Shown here in pieces: positions 19,243 through 26,846 of a stretch of DNA of 64,000 nt. Source of the stretch: Psychrobacter glacincola (GTDB taxonomy: Bacteria; Pseudomonadota; Gammaproteobacteria; Pseudomonadales; Moraxellaceae); NCBI RefSeq assembly GCF_904846075.1, contig NZ_CAJGZH010000001.1, forward strand, positions 1,178,001 through 1,242,000, given 5' to 3'. The position numbers and the translations under genes were made by a program. The notes under the pieces are model-generated. The model was not told the origin of the DNA. It ran no database searches and worked only from the letters and a program-made list of their open reading frames with translations. The first letter of the stretch is position 1, and the number at the start of each line of letters is the position of its first letter.

Positions 19243-19499
19243 ACCAGTCAAACGACAGATTATTGCAAATAGCAGATACGTTAGAGCATATCAACGAGCA
19301 GCTAATCTTATTATCAATTGACACCGAACATTACGCTATGGCATTGCAAGCCGTGCAGACAGATGACCCCGTATCACAAGGCGTTATTCAAGCCGTCATT
19401 GCTGCATTGTTTAGGGACTCACTATTTGCAACAGATGCAAGCGAACAGATGGACAGTGTTCTATCAATGCCTGAAATGGAGGTAACGCGCCATGAGTAA
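19239..19499 (+). CDS. Element operon protein, unknown function
   Basis: An 86-residue, mostly helical acidic protein with no recognised domain. ATGA overlap with the preceding gene and a GAGGTG Shine-Dalgarno sequence support it as translated. It overlaps the next gene by eight bases. It belongs to the regulator-to-primase operon of the element, so a role in element maintenance is possible, but nothing in the sequence shows one. Confidence 0.6.
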   Translation: MNQSNDRLLQIADTLEHINEQLILLSIDTEHYAMALQAVQTDDPVSQGVIQAVIAALFRDSLFATDASEQMDSVLSMPEMEVTRHE

Positions 19500-20025
19500 C
19501 CATAACGCTAAACACAATCTAAAGACTCACTACGGGGCGCACAGTCGCACACAGCCACACAAACGTAGCTTACTACTTAGATTTACTATCTTTATGGCAT
19601 GGGTGGCAGGTATTGGCTTGCTACTGTCATTGGTAGCTTGCCAGCCAGTCAATGCAAAACCGATTGCAACCAATACCAACAATGGTTACTATATAGACAT
19701 CTCAAATCTTATTAGCGACTTGCCAAGTCGTAAACCTTTGGCTTTTTTTGTGCCTGATAATAGCCCAGCCTCTCAAGCTGTCACTATCTATTCAAGCACC
19801 GCCCTAAGAGCGCATTTAAGCGCATCAAGGGGGCAAACCATCATATCTATAGCAAATCATTTGCTAACCGACTATGACGGGTTGACGCTGCAAAATAAAA
19901 TAGCCGTAAGGCGAATATGCGGGGCGGTTTCTAATAAGACCGAGAGTAAGACCCGTCACCCTATACTTTTACCGTATAGCGTGGCATTCACTCAAAACTT
20001 ATTAGGAGTTATCCATCATGGGTAA
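19492..20025 (+). CDS. Membrane-anchored or lipoprotein-like element protein
   Basis: A 177-residue protein with a basic N-terminal stretch of about 28 residues, then one hydrophobic segment (about 29-50) ending in LVACQP, which looks like a lipobox after an unusually long n-region. The remainder should be outside the cytoplasm. It has two later cysteine/serine-rich patches but no recognised domain. GAGG nine bases upstream supports the start, and both ends overlap neighbours by eight bases. Why a satellite-type operon encodes an envelope protein is not evident; exclusion or superinfection roles are guesses. Confidence 0.6.
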   Translation: MSNHNAKHNLKTHYGAHSRTQPHKRSLLLRFTIFMAWVAGIGLLLSLVACQPVNAKPIATNTNNGYYIDISNLISDLPSRKPLAFFVPDNSPASQAVTIYSSTALRAHLSASRGQTIISIANHLLTDYDGLTLQNKIAVRRICGAVSNKTESKTRHPILLPYSVAFTQNLLGVIHHG

Positions 20026-20617
20026 ATCAATCAGCACAACCTCAAACACTCAAACCACTGCAACACCAGCCATATTCAAGGCAGGTGATAGCGTTCTATG
20101 CCCGTCATTGAGCCTTAAACCGTTTGTGCTCATCAATGACCCATACGGCAAGCGTAAGCTATTGGCACTTACTCACGATGGCAGCCATTGCTACTACGAC
20201 AAGCAAGGCTATTTTGTCCCAGCAAGTGATAAAGAAACAGGCGATTATCAGCCGTCACTATTTCACGACACGCCAGCCAACCGCCAAGCAATAGCCACGC
20301 TATACAGTGGCAGCCAATCAAGCCAACGCACAGTAATAGACATAACCGAAGCAGACGATGACGAAGTTATTGTTATGTCGTCTTTTGAGTTATCAGATAT
20401 TGCTTGTGACATTGAAAGTGCTGCTACTGTCATAAGTGACATTGGCAAGCTATTAGCACTCATTCACTATGAGAAAATAGACACTAACACCGCTATATCA
20501 ATGGCGCGATTGACGCACGATACCACTGCAACGTGGGACGACTTATTACAAAGACAGGTAACATCAATCAAAGAAACCCTAGCAATGACCAGTTACGGCA
20601 AGGAGGGCAGCCAGTGA
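20018..20617 (+). CDS. Element operon protein, unknown function
   Basis: A 199-residue soluble protein. The first 85 residues are beta-rich (FKAGDSVLCPSLSLKPFVLI, then repeated Tyr/Gly positions), and the rest is helical and acidic with DEADDDEV-like runs. An AGGAG Shine-Dalgarno precedes the ATG. The final codons contain the AGGAGG that serves the next small gene, so the two are translationally linked. No family recognised. Confidence 0.6.
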   Translation: MGKSISTTSNTQTTATPAIFKAGDSVLCPSLSLKPFVLINDPYGKRKLLALTHDGSHCYYDKQGYFVPASDKETGDYQPSLFHDTPANRQAIATLYSGSQSSQRTVIDITEADDDEVIVMSSFELSDIACDIESAATVISDIGKLLALIHYEKIDTNTAISMARLTHDTTATWDDLLQRQVTSIKETLAMTSYGKEGSQ

Positions 20618-20727
20618 GAACCTACCCACCAAAACAAAGCCGTAAGCACGCAAAGCGCAAAAGCTACTACAAGAAGTACAGAGAGCAGCGCAAGCCGAAC
20701 CACACGCAGGCAAGGGGGAACAGATGA
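20614..20727 (+). CDS. 37-residue highly basic peptide
   Basis: A short gene starting at GTG 20614, with a perfect AGGAGG seven bases upstream and GTGA overlap with the preceding stop; its own TGA overlaps the next ATG (ATGA). The peptide is very rich in Lys, Arg, Tyr and Gln (KRKSYYKKYREQRK is visible). It could be a nucleic-acid-binding peptide or mainly a translational coupler for the large ATPase downstream. A longer frame exists upstream, but the Shine-Dalgarno decides this start. Confidence 0.55.
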   Translation: MRTYPPKQSRKHAKRKSYYKKYREQRKPNHTQARGNR

Positions 20728-23264
20728 CCACCACACCACAAACAGCCACCCATGAAAAAGCCCGTGCATTTAGCACAGGCTTTACAGTGGTAATCAATAG
20801 TTTTGATGCAGCCACACGGCAAGGGCTGGCAGATGATCCTACTTTGACAAAGCTAATCGAGCTATCACCGCCTAACAGCTTGTTAAGTATTACGGATAAT
20901 CTTACTACAGATGACGCGCAAATAGTAGAAACCGCTGGCACGATAGCTCTACGTTTGACCGATAAAAAAGGCGATATAGTAGGCGCGGTATTCTACACAC
21001 CAAACAGCAAAGCAAAGCCCATTGTCATTGATCCTACAGGGTATGGCGCTATCGTCATTGGTGAGCCAAACAAAGCCAATGAAGTGATAGCACTGAATGA
21101 CCTTGATAGCGGTATTGATGTTTATATGCACCTGATGGGCATTGATAAAACGATCATCATTAGCCCCCAAAAAACTAGGCAGTGTTTTAAAAAGATGGTG
21201 CAGCACTGGAGCAGCGATTCACTTGTTACCGTACCGATGACACTTGATGACAAGGGCTTGATAAACCTATTGGCAGGTGTGAGGGCGCAAGCATTGGTTA
21301 CTGTGGCTCATATCGTCACCATGCTACAACATGACAGCTATGAAGCGATACTGGCAGACAGTGACACCCAGCTAATCAATTTACAAGAGTCTGCCTACTA
21401 TCCTGAATGGCGCGATGATCCCCAGCTGAATGAACCAATGATCTACAGTGATGGGCGTTTTGAGCTTTATCACGATGGGCTGTTTTTCGTGAAATACAAT
21501 GATGATGAGCCAGCAAACATTACTTTCAAGTCTAAGGCGTTTGTCTGTTCACCGCTTGAAGTTATCGCTAAGACACGGGACACAAGCAGCGGTACATGGG
21601 GGCGGTTATTGCAGTGGCGCGATGATGATGGTGTATTGCATACATGGTCAATGCCGTTATCATTACTGCAAGGTGATGCCCGTGAGTATCGTAAAGAGCT
21701 TGCCAGTCAAGGATTAAACATTACCCCCAATGGCAAACAGCGCAGTTACTTAGACAGCTATATTCAAAACTACCCTATTCACAAACGGGCGTTATGCGTG
21801 GATAAGTTGGGCTGGCATGATAAGCAATATATATTACCTGACAGAGCCATAGGCAGCGATGGTAAGCAGCTTATTGTCTATCAGTCTGCAAACAGCATTA
21901 ACAGCACCCTAACCCAGCAAGGAGAGCTAGCACAGTGGCGCGATAACTTATGCAAACCACTTGCCGAACAAAGCCGTTTTGTTTTCTCTATTGCTTGCGC
22001 GTTTGCAGGTCAATTACTGGAGTTATTAGAGTATGACGGAGGCGGTTTTCACCTCTTAGGCTCATCAAGTATGGGTAAGTCATTATCGCTTAAATTGGCT
22101 GCTAGTGTATGGGGCAAACCTGACAAGTATGTTAAGACATGGCGCAGCACTGACAACGCATTAGAGGGCACAGCCAGCGAGTATAACGACAGCTTTTTAC
22201 CCCTCGATGAAATCAGCGAATGTGATCCCAAAATAGTCGGTAAAACCGTTTACATGCTGGCTAATGGTCAAGGTAAAGGGCGTAGCACCACCACGGGACA
22301 CAATCGCATAGCCAAAACATGGCGCATTATCTTTTTGTCTAATGGTGAGGAGTCGCTACAAAACTTCATGGCACAAGCAGGGCAAAAAACCAATGCAGGT
22401 ATTGAGGTTCGAGTGGCGCACATAGATGCTGATGCTGGCAAAGGGTTAAAGACCTTTGACAGTTTGGTACTGGCAAAAACAAGCGAAGCCCAAGCCGATA
22501 CGATCAACGAGTTATCACACGCTTACTATGGATCAGCTGGCATTGCATGGCTAGAACATATCACCAGTGACAAGGCAGCGACCACCGCCAACGCTGGGCA
22601 GCTTGTCAGTAGCTTTATGAGTCAGTACAGCGACCTAGTAGGACAAGCGCATAGAGTGGCTAAACGGTTCGCTATCGTGAGCGCAGCTGGTGAGATAGCA
22701 ACACAGGCAGGTATAACAGGGTGGCAAGCAGGACAAGCAACGACAGCCGTGATGACATGCTTGGATAATTGGCTTGATAACTACGGGCGTGATGGTGAAC
22801 ATGAGCAGCGCCAAATTATAGATCATATTAAGGCGTTTATTGAACAGCACGGATCAAGTCGTTTTCAGCCTTGCCACATTCACACATACCAAGACTTTGA
22901 ACCCAAGATAATCAACCGCGTTGGCTATCACAATTACGACACAGGGGAATATTACTTCTCTACCAGTACCTTTGATGAAGTGTGTGCACCATTTAACAAA
23001 AGCAAAGTCCTACAAATATTAGATGAAGCTCATTTGTTGAACGTGACTGAGAATGACCGTAAAACATGCAAAGTCCCTTTACCATTCAAAAAGAACCGTA
23101 CGCGTGTTTATGCGGTCAAAAGTGAGATACTAAGTTGTGAAACTACTAAAAGCACTGGGACAGCTGGGACAACTGGGACAACCCATACACCGCAAGGTCT
23201 AGAACCTGTCCCAAGCGTTAAAACACCACTGGGACAGCTGGGACAAAATAGCTCAATTTGTTAA
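20724..23264 (+). CDS. DUF927 helicase/primase-like ATPase
   Basis: Probable replication protein of the element. The 846-residue protein has a DUF927 core (about residues 245-545) with Walker A GSSSMGKS near 446-453 and Walker B FLPLDEIS near 491-498, followed by the arginine-bearing NGQGKGRST segment. The N-terminal 230 residues could be a divergent primase or toprim-like part, but I see no clear catalytic signature. The C terminus ends in a short Thr/Gly-rich repeat encoded by GGGACA-containing DNA. Its place at the end of the operon, beside a repeat-rich non-coding zone, is that of the P4 alpha protein next to its origin. Confidence 0.8.
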   Translation: MTTTPQTATHEKARAFSTGFTVVINSFDAATRQGLADDPTLTKLIELSPPNSLLSITDNLTTDDAQIVETAGTIALRLTDKKGDIVGAVFYTPNSKAKPIVIDPTGYGAIVIGEPNKANEVIALNDLDSGIDVYMHLMGIDKTIIISPQKTRQCFKKMVQHWSSDSLVTVPMTLDDKGLINLLAGVRAQALVTVAHIVTMLQHDSYEAILADSDTQLINLQESAYYPEWRDDPQLNEPMIYSDGRFELYHDGLFFVKYNDDEPANITFKSKAFVCSPLEVIAKTRDTSSGTWGRLLQWRDDDGVLHTWSMPLSLLQGDAREYRKELASQGLNITPNGKQRSYLDSYIQNYPIHKRALCVDKLGWHDKQYILPDRAIGSDGKQLIVYQSANSINSTLTQQGELAQWRDNLCKPLAEQSRFVFSIACAFAGQLLELLEYDGGGFHLLGSSSMGKSLSLKLAASVWGKPDKYVKTWRSTDNALEGTASEYNDSFLPLDEISECDPKIVGKTVYMLANGQGKGRSTTTGHNRIAKTWRIIFLSNGEESLQNFMAQAGQKTNAGIEVRVAHIDADAGKGLKTFDSLVLAKTSEAQADTINELSHAYYGSAGIAWLEHITSDKAATTANAGQLVSSFMSQYSDLVGQAHRVAKRFAIVSAAGEIATQAGITGWQAGQATTAVMTCLDNWLDNYGRDGEHEQRQIIDHIKAFIEQHGSSRFQPCHIHTYQDFEPKIINRVGYHNYDTGEYYFSTSTFDEVCAPFNKSKVLQILDEAHLLNVTENDRKTCKVPLPFKKNRTRVYAVKSEILSCETTKSTGTAGTTGTTHTPQGLEPVPSVKTPLGQLGQNSSIC

Positions 23265-23353
23265 TCTGTCCCAAGTGTCCCAAAGGCTAAAAAAGGGCTG
23301 GGACAGCTGAAAGCCAGTAATTACGGGCGTTGTCCCACTGTCCCAAGTGTCCC
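23157..23353. repeat. GGGACA/TGTCCC array, candidate origin iterons
   Basis: Six GGGACA (starting at 23157, 23166, 23175, 23231, 23240, 23300) and six TGTCCC (23207, 23267, 23276, 23331, 23339, 23348) fall within 197 bp. Neighbouring sites are mostly 9 bp apart. The array covers the 3' end of the DUF927 gene and the DNA just after it, and clusters of opposite orientation face each other. This is typical of binding-site arrays at replication origins; binding by the DUF927 protein is inference. Confidence 0.75.
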
Positions 23354-23368
23354 AAGCAAAAAAGTAGA

Positions 23369-23417
23369 TGCAGACAAAAATAATCAAAGGTGGGCGTTTA
23401 GCGTCTGCCTTTTTTTG
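23369..23417 (+). terminator. Probable terminator of the element operon
   Basis: GCAGAC (23370-23375) pairs with GTCTGC (23403-23408), followed by a run of eight T residues. The loop is long (27 bases), so the efficiency is uncertain. Confidence 0.55.
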
Positions 23418-23524
23418 TGCCTGATGTTTATCATGTGGTCAGTTTGAGCACTGGCAGCATGTTAAGTTATGTTAAGGTTTAAAACTGTATGGAGAAGATC
23501 ACCACAAAGCCAAACAGTGCAATT

Positions 23525-24130
23525 ACTTTTACCACGTTTTACCGATCACCAGCCCCCAATGGGGTAACTATTAGCGTGATACCTTACTACCATTAGCCCA
23601 CAGCGTCATAGTACCAAAAAAACAGGATAGAGCCGTAAAACAAAAGATATGAGCAATCTTGCGCGTATTGAGCGTGGTTTAAGTTAACTATTTAAATACG
23701 GATTGCCAAAAAGTGAATGGGGCGCAAACACTTACCCGTTATGGGCTGCAAGGTGATTTTAGGGCTAAATTATAGTAGGGCTGTAACAGGTCAAAGATAA
23801 CCCCAAAGGTGGGTATATTGACCATAGTTTACCTTTACTTAGCGATACGAGAGCGCAAAACACGAATGGCAGTAATAACTGCCCAAAGCATTGCTATCAT
23901 CAACACATAGCGTTATAGCGCCATTAAAATAGCATAGAGCTGCAAAGGTAAATTGATGCGTCCATTCTTGGACGTATTAAGCATGATTTAGGTTTACCAG
24001 TGTTTACGGATCACTAAAACACGAATGAAGCGCAAACGCTTGCTAGTTATAGGCTAAGAGGTGATTTTAGCGCCAAATTAACAAGGGGCTGTAAACCTAA
24101 TTTGATGCGCTCAATTTTGAGCTTATTTTA
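23525..24130. repeat. Four tandem ~150-bp repeats with compensating hairpins
   Basis: Four degenerate direct repeats with a period of about 148-158 bp. Units 2 and 4 match well over about 90 bp (both contain GCGCAAAC, GGTGATTTTAG and GGGCTGTAA). Each unit has a small hairpin before a TATT-AGC-like segment: GCAA/TTGC at 23653-23662, ACCC/GGGT at 23800-23814, CGTCCA/TGGACG at 23959-23974 and GCTCAA/TTGAGC at 24109-24122. A second hairpin per unit includes CCCC/GGGG at 23554-23564, GGCAGT/ACTGCC at 23868-23883 and AAGCG/CGCTT at 24028-24041. Stems differ in sequence but stay paired. There is no coding frame here. Structured tandem RNAs or origin DNA are the candidates. Confidence 0.65.
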
Positions 24131-24489
24131 TGGTAGCGTGTAACTTTTCGGACAACGTAGGCGATCACTGCCAAGCCCTTTTTATGGTGTAAAGAAACCC
24201 TAAGGTTTCCCCTAGGTTTTTGGACATCGTAGAACCTGACAAAACCCAAATACGAAGTAGTGAACCTGTCAAAACCGTACATTCAAAATCAATTTGCACT
24301 GCCTTGCATGTTGTTAAAAGTTAACATTTAATGCGCGTACTACCCCAAGATCACCACAAGGCTAGAACCTGTCAAAACCTGTTATTGAGAACCTAAACCC
24401 TCATAGTAGAACCTTATAGAACCTTACATTGAAAACCAAATCACACACAGCGCAATGCTGGCTTAATTCTTGCCGTTGCCTAGTTTTCG

Positions 24490-24685
24490 GAGTCCATAAA
24501 AGGAGCAATTTACGGACATCATAAGCAGGGTTAAAAATGAGTTGTTGGACACGTTAGGAGGACTTTATGGAACAGTACGCACACGCGCGAAGCAAGCACC
24601 AATTACAGGGGTTTTTGGACTCCATAAAAAGAGCGACTTTTTTGAGTCCATAAAAAGGGGTAGTTTTGCGAGTCCATAAAAAGAG
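24490..24685. repeat. Phased GAGTCCATAAAAAG repeats
   Basis: Four copies of GA(G/C)TCCATAAAA(A/G)G begin at 24490, 24618, 24644 and 24670. The last three are spaced exactly 26 bp apart. The units include a T/A-rich spacer such as CGACTTTTTT. The arrangement is iteron-like, in the non-coding zone after the DUF927 gene. Between this and the tandem ~150-bp repeats lie looser repeats of GAACCTGTCAAAACC (about 24233-24380) and a perfect GAAACC/GGTTTC hairpin at 24194-24209. Confidence 0.65.
24567..24653 (+). CDS. Possible 28-residue leader peptide
   Basis: ATG at 24567 follows a perfect AGGAGG with five-base spacing, and the frame runs 28 codons to TAA at 24651. The peptide end is encoded by two of the 26-bp repeats (LDSIKRA). 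The strong Shine-Dalgarno in otherwise non-coding DNA is the only support. It could be a leader peptide or chance. Confidence 0.3.
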   Translation: MEQYAHARSKHQLQGFLDSIKRATFLSP

Positions 24686-24752
24686 AATGAAATAAGTAAG
24701 CTAAGATAGAACAAAACAAACTTGCCTAATGATTTAGATAACCATCATGCCC

Positions 24753-24814
24753 CCACCAGCCACCAGCCACCAGCCACCAGCCACCAGCCACCAGCCACCA
24801 GCCACCAGCCACCA
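24753..24814. repeat. CCACCAG heptamer tandem repeat
   Basis: Eight perfect head-to-tail copies of the 7-bp unit CCACCAG (24753-24808), then a partial ninth. The array lies in no open frame and is a likely slippage-prone locus of variable copy number between strains. Confidence 0.9.
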
Positions 24815-24896
24815 AGCAGACATTGAGTCACTACCCATATTTAAGCATTAAAGCCTACCGTAACGGCTACACAGTAAAGAAGCCCACAGCGTAGCA

Positions 24897-25199
24897 ATGA
24901 GCTATCAATATAAGGGCAAGGCATACAGATATAACATCGAGCTATCAAGGACTCAATGCAATTATGGCGGTTATCGGTACTGGTAGGCGTGCCCATCGCG
25001 TATCAAGTGTGTAGGTATGCGCTACTGTGCAGGGGTTTACGTTTGTAGGCATTACATACATGGGAGCGCACTATCACATACAGCCGTGACAGCGACCTGA
25101 TGCACGTATGAAAGCAATAAGAAAGCGTTTAAGTTGGCAGAATGGCACGTATCAACTTAAACCCAAAGGAATTCAGCAATTAACAAATGAACGGCTATA
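24897..25199 (+). pseudogene. Decayed phage-type zinc-ribbon protein gene
   Basis: Read from ATG 24897 the frame gives MSYQYKGKAYRYNIELS, then CNYGGYRYW, an in-frame TAG where a second Trp (TGG) is expected, then ACPS...VGMRYCAGVYVCRH. This is the pattern of small phage and island proteins with GGxRxW, CPxC, LY and CRxC motifs. After about residue 70 the homologous reading continues in another frame (ARMKAIRKRLSWQNG...LKPKGI...NERL, stop at 25197). The second Cys of the first pair is also lost. One nonsense mutation and one frameshift therefore mark it as dead. The family recognition is from memory of such proteins. Confidence 0.6.
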
Positions 25200-25277
25200 A
25201 AAGTAATTATCTAAAGTTACATTATTTTGAAATAAGTAAAGTAATTTCAATTAATAGATTTCTCGTTAAATAAAAAT

Positions 25278-26030
25278 TTATAGGGTATGAATATATCTTA
25301 TGTAATTTTTTTCAAAATTTCGAGGTAGGGCAGCAGCTTTTTCGATAAATTCTTCCAGACTATCAGAGGGACTCAAATCTCTAATTTGAGAAGGTTCAAT
25401 ATCCCACCATTCACTAACCAAAAGTTTATCAATAATCTCTTCAGAAAACCTGTATCTTAATATTTTAGCTGGACTACCTACGACTATTGCATAAGGAGGT
25501 ATATCTTTAGTCACTAGAGAGTTAGCACCTATAACAGCTCCTTGGCCTATTTTAACTCCTTTTTTTACTAATACGTTATCTCCAATCCATACATCATCAC
25601 CTATAATAAGATGTATTTGAGCATTAGGGTAATTGGGGATTGTACATTCCAAAGTTTTATTTGAGATAATATCTACTTTAGATAGGGTCTTGTCTTGAAA
25701 TAAAGGATGTGTAGTAAAATTATCTAGCCTATGTTCTGATAAACCTAACTTTACATCTTTACCAATACTACAGTATCTTCCTATTAATATGTTCCCACGA
25801 ATAATTCCAGAACCCATATAAGTGGAAAAACCAATGAAAATACTATTATAAAACTCTGTATTTCCTACACTGACGTGCCCCTCAGTATGTAATCTGGCAG
25901 TTTTAGCAAACTTACAATTAGTAAAAATAGGCTTTTTCAAATTTAATCCTTTATATTTTTTCGTGCAGTAAGTATATTTTGAAAGATAATCTACTACCGG
26001 AATGAGTTTTTTGAAGGCTTCGAAGTACAA
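25278..26030 (-). CDS. Hexapeptide-repeat acetyltransferase (CatB/Vat-like)
   Basis: A 250-residue left-handed beta-helix acyltransferase that should use acetyl-CoA. Hexapeptide repeats run from about residue 45 to 195 (GSGIIRGNILIGRYCSIG and IGDDVWIGDNVLVKKGVKIG are visible). A loop contains LSEHRLDNFTTHPLF with the catalytic-type His, and a Pro-rich PPYAIVVGSPAKILRYRF segment ends the helix. This order is that of the xenobiotic/CatB-like and O-antigen/polysaccharide acetyltransferases. The gene is markedly AT-rich and lies beside attR, so it is probably cargo. A surface-sugar O-acetylase seems more likely than antibiotic resistance, but the acceptor cannot be read. The 24820-25277 stretch before it holds only the decayed gene. 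Confidence 0.8.
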   Translation of the reverse strand: MYFEAFKKLIPVVDYLSKYTYCTKKYKGLNLKKPIFTNCKFAKTARLHTEGHVSVGNTEFYNSIFIGFSTYMGSGIIRGNILIGRYCSIGKDVKLGLSEHRLDNFTTHPLFQDKTLSKVDIISNKTLECTIPNYPNAQIHLIIGDDVWIGDNVLVKKGVKIGQGAVIGANSLVTKDIPPYAIVVGSPAKILRYRFSEEIIDKLLVSEWWDIEPSQIRDLSPSDSLEEFIEKAAALPRNFEKNYIRYIHTL

Positions 26031-26259
26031 AGTGCATTAGAAGAAAGAGTGCTAGTCACTTGATATCATTATTTTTTCAAAATTAAAGCGATTATATGAA
26101 CGATGTAACCAATTCTGAACTATGAGCTAGAAATAAATTTACTAACAAATAAAATTATTGCTAAAATCTATCTATAGTTAAGATTTACGTATAAATTGTA
26201 ATTTTAGACTACAATGACAGTAATTATCAAGATAATAAATTTAAATACTGAAAACGATT

Positions 26260-26280
26260 GTTGGTATTATGGTTGGTATC
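26260..26280. promoter_or_regulatory. Integrase arm-type sites, right end
   Basis: GTTGGTATT at 26260-26268 and GTTGGTAT at 26272-26279, again 12 bp apart, 61 bp before the attR core. The spacing equals that of the left-end pair. The rest of 26031-26340 is AT-rich with no gene seen. Confidence 0.7.
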
Positions 26281-26340
26281 GTCTTATTTAAAATTATATA
26301 TATTTATATAAATCAATGCTTTACGGTTATAGTTTAGTTT

Positions 26341-26357
26341 CCGCCATCTCCACCAAA
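26341..26357 (+). repeat. attR core repeat
   Basis: CCGCCATCTCCACCAAA, identical to the attL core in ssrA. What follows (26358 on) is the chromosomal DNA that originally came after ssrA. Confidence 0.93.
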
Positions 26358-26363
26358 TATTAA

Positions 26364-26398
26364 AAATCCGATCACTTAATGTGGTCGGATTTTTTTTT
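26364..26398 (+). terminator. Original ssrA terminator, displaced
   Basis: AATCCGATCAC pairs with GTGGTCGGATT (one G-U pair), followed by a run of eight or more T residues. It sits a few bases past attR, where the ssrA terminator would lie without the element. Confidence 0.85.
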
Positions 26399-26433
26399 GG
26401 TTTAATTTTAAATGTAGATAGTTGAAATAAAAG

Positions 26434-26828
26434 TTAAAAGGGACAATCAACTGATTCTTCATTAGCAAAAAAAGTTATTTCGTAATTATAAGTATTATTG
26501 ACGCAAATCTGTGCATCATTAACAGTATCAAATTGCTCGGCTGTTACAATGATAGCCATTGTAAAATCGATCACTTGCTGTGGCGATCTCAAATCTTTAG
26601 TTAAGTCATTAGAAGTAAAATGAATCTTAGCGATGTGGTTCTCAATTTTCACTGTAAAATTTTCATTGCCGAAATTACTAGACTCAAACCCTAGTTTTTT
26701 CTCTTCTGGTGTTAAACCGTTCAAGTATTCTTGAATAGTGTTCTTTAGTGGTGAATCTTTATCTACATGTCGAATAACATAGACATAGTCATCTATATTT
26801 GGGTTGACCCCTGCCGTCAAATCCGTAC
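26434..26828 (-). pseudogene. C-terminal part of GerMN-like lipoprotein gene split by IS3
   Basis: About 128 residues resembling a GerMN domain: after GVNPNIDDYVYVIRHV comes PLKNTIQEYLNGLTPEEKKLGF, then VKIENHIAKIHFTSND, the usual helix-strand order of that fold. It is the 3' half of a gene whose 5' half (signal peptide and lipobox) is at 28036-28260, with an IS3-family element between. GTA copies (TAC on the plus strand) flank the element. The reading phases of the two halves differ by one base when joined through one GTA, so a further indel is present. The domain name is from pattern, with moderate confidence. Confidence 0.6.
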
Positions 26829-26846
26829 AGTTAAACTTGGGAGATT

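Larger units (their letters stand above)
15628..26357 (+). mobile_element. P4-like integrative element in ssrA
   Basis: A 10.7-kb element bounded by 17-bp direct repeats (CCGCCATCTCCACCAAA) that coincide with the 3' end of ssrA. It holds an ssrA-specific tyrosine integrase beside attL, an AlpA-like regulator, a short-gene operon ending in a DUF927 ATPase (a P4-alpha-like role by position), a repeat-rich non-coding zone, a dead zinc-ribbon gene and an acetyltransferase beside attR. There are no capsid, tail or conjugation genes, so it should depend on a helper for transfer. The two AT-rich genes at its ends look like exchangeable cargo. No second integrase or excisionase other than the AlpA-like protein is visible. 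Confidence 0.9.

Noticed and set aside
23525..24130. Integron attC-like cassette sites
   Set aside because: The tandem units have hairpins, but there are no paired R-box cores at the ends of cassettes, no cassette frames and no integron integrase.
24753..24814. Possible CRISPR-like array (regular CCACCAG repeats)
   Set aside because: The unit is only 7 bp and directly tandem without spacers, and no cas genes are present, so it is a simple microsatellite.
25278..26030. Antibiotic (chloramphenicol or streptogramin) resistance gene
   Set aside because: The hexapeptide fold and His loop are shared with many polysaccharide O-acetyltransferases, and the long N- and C-terminal parts do not point to a drug substrate.
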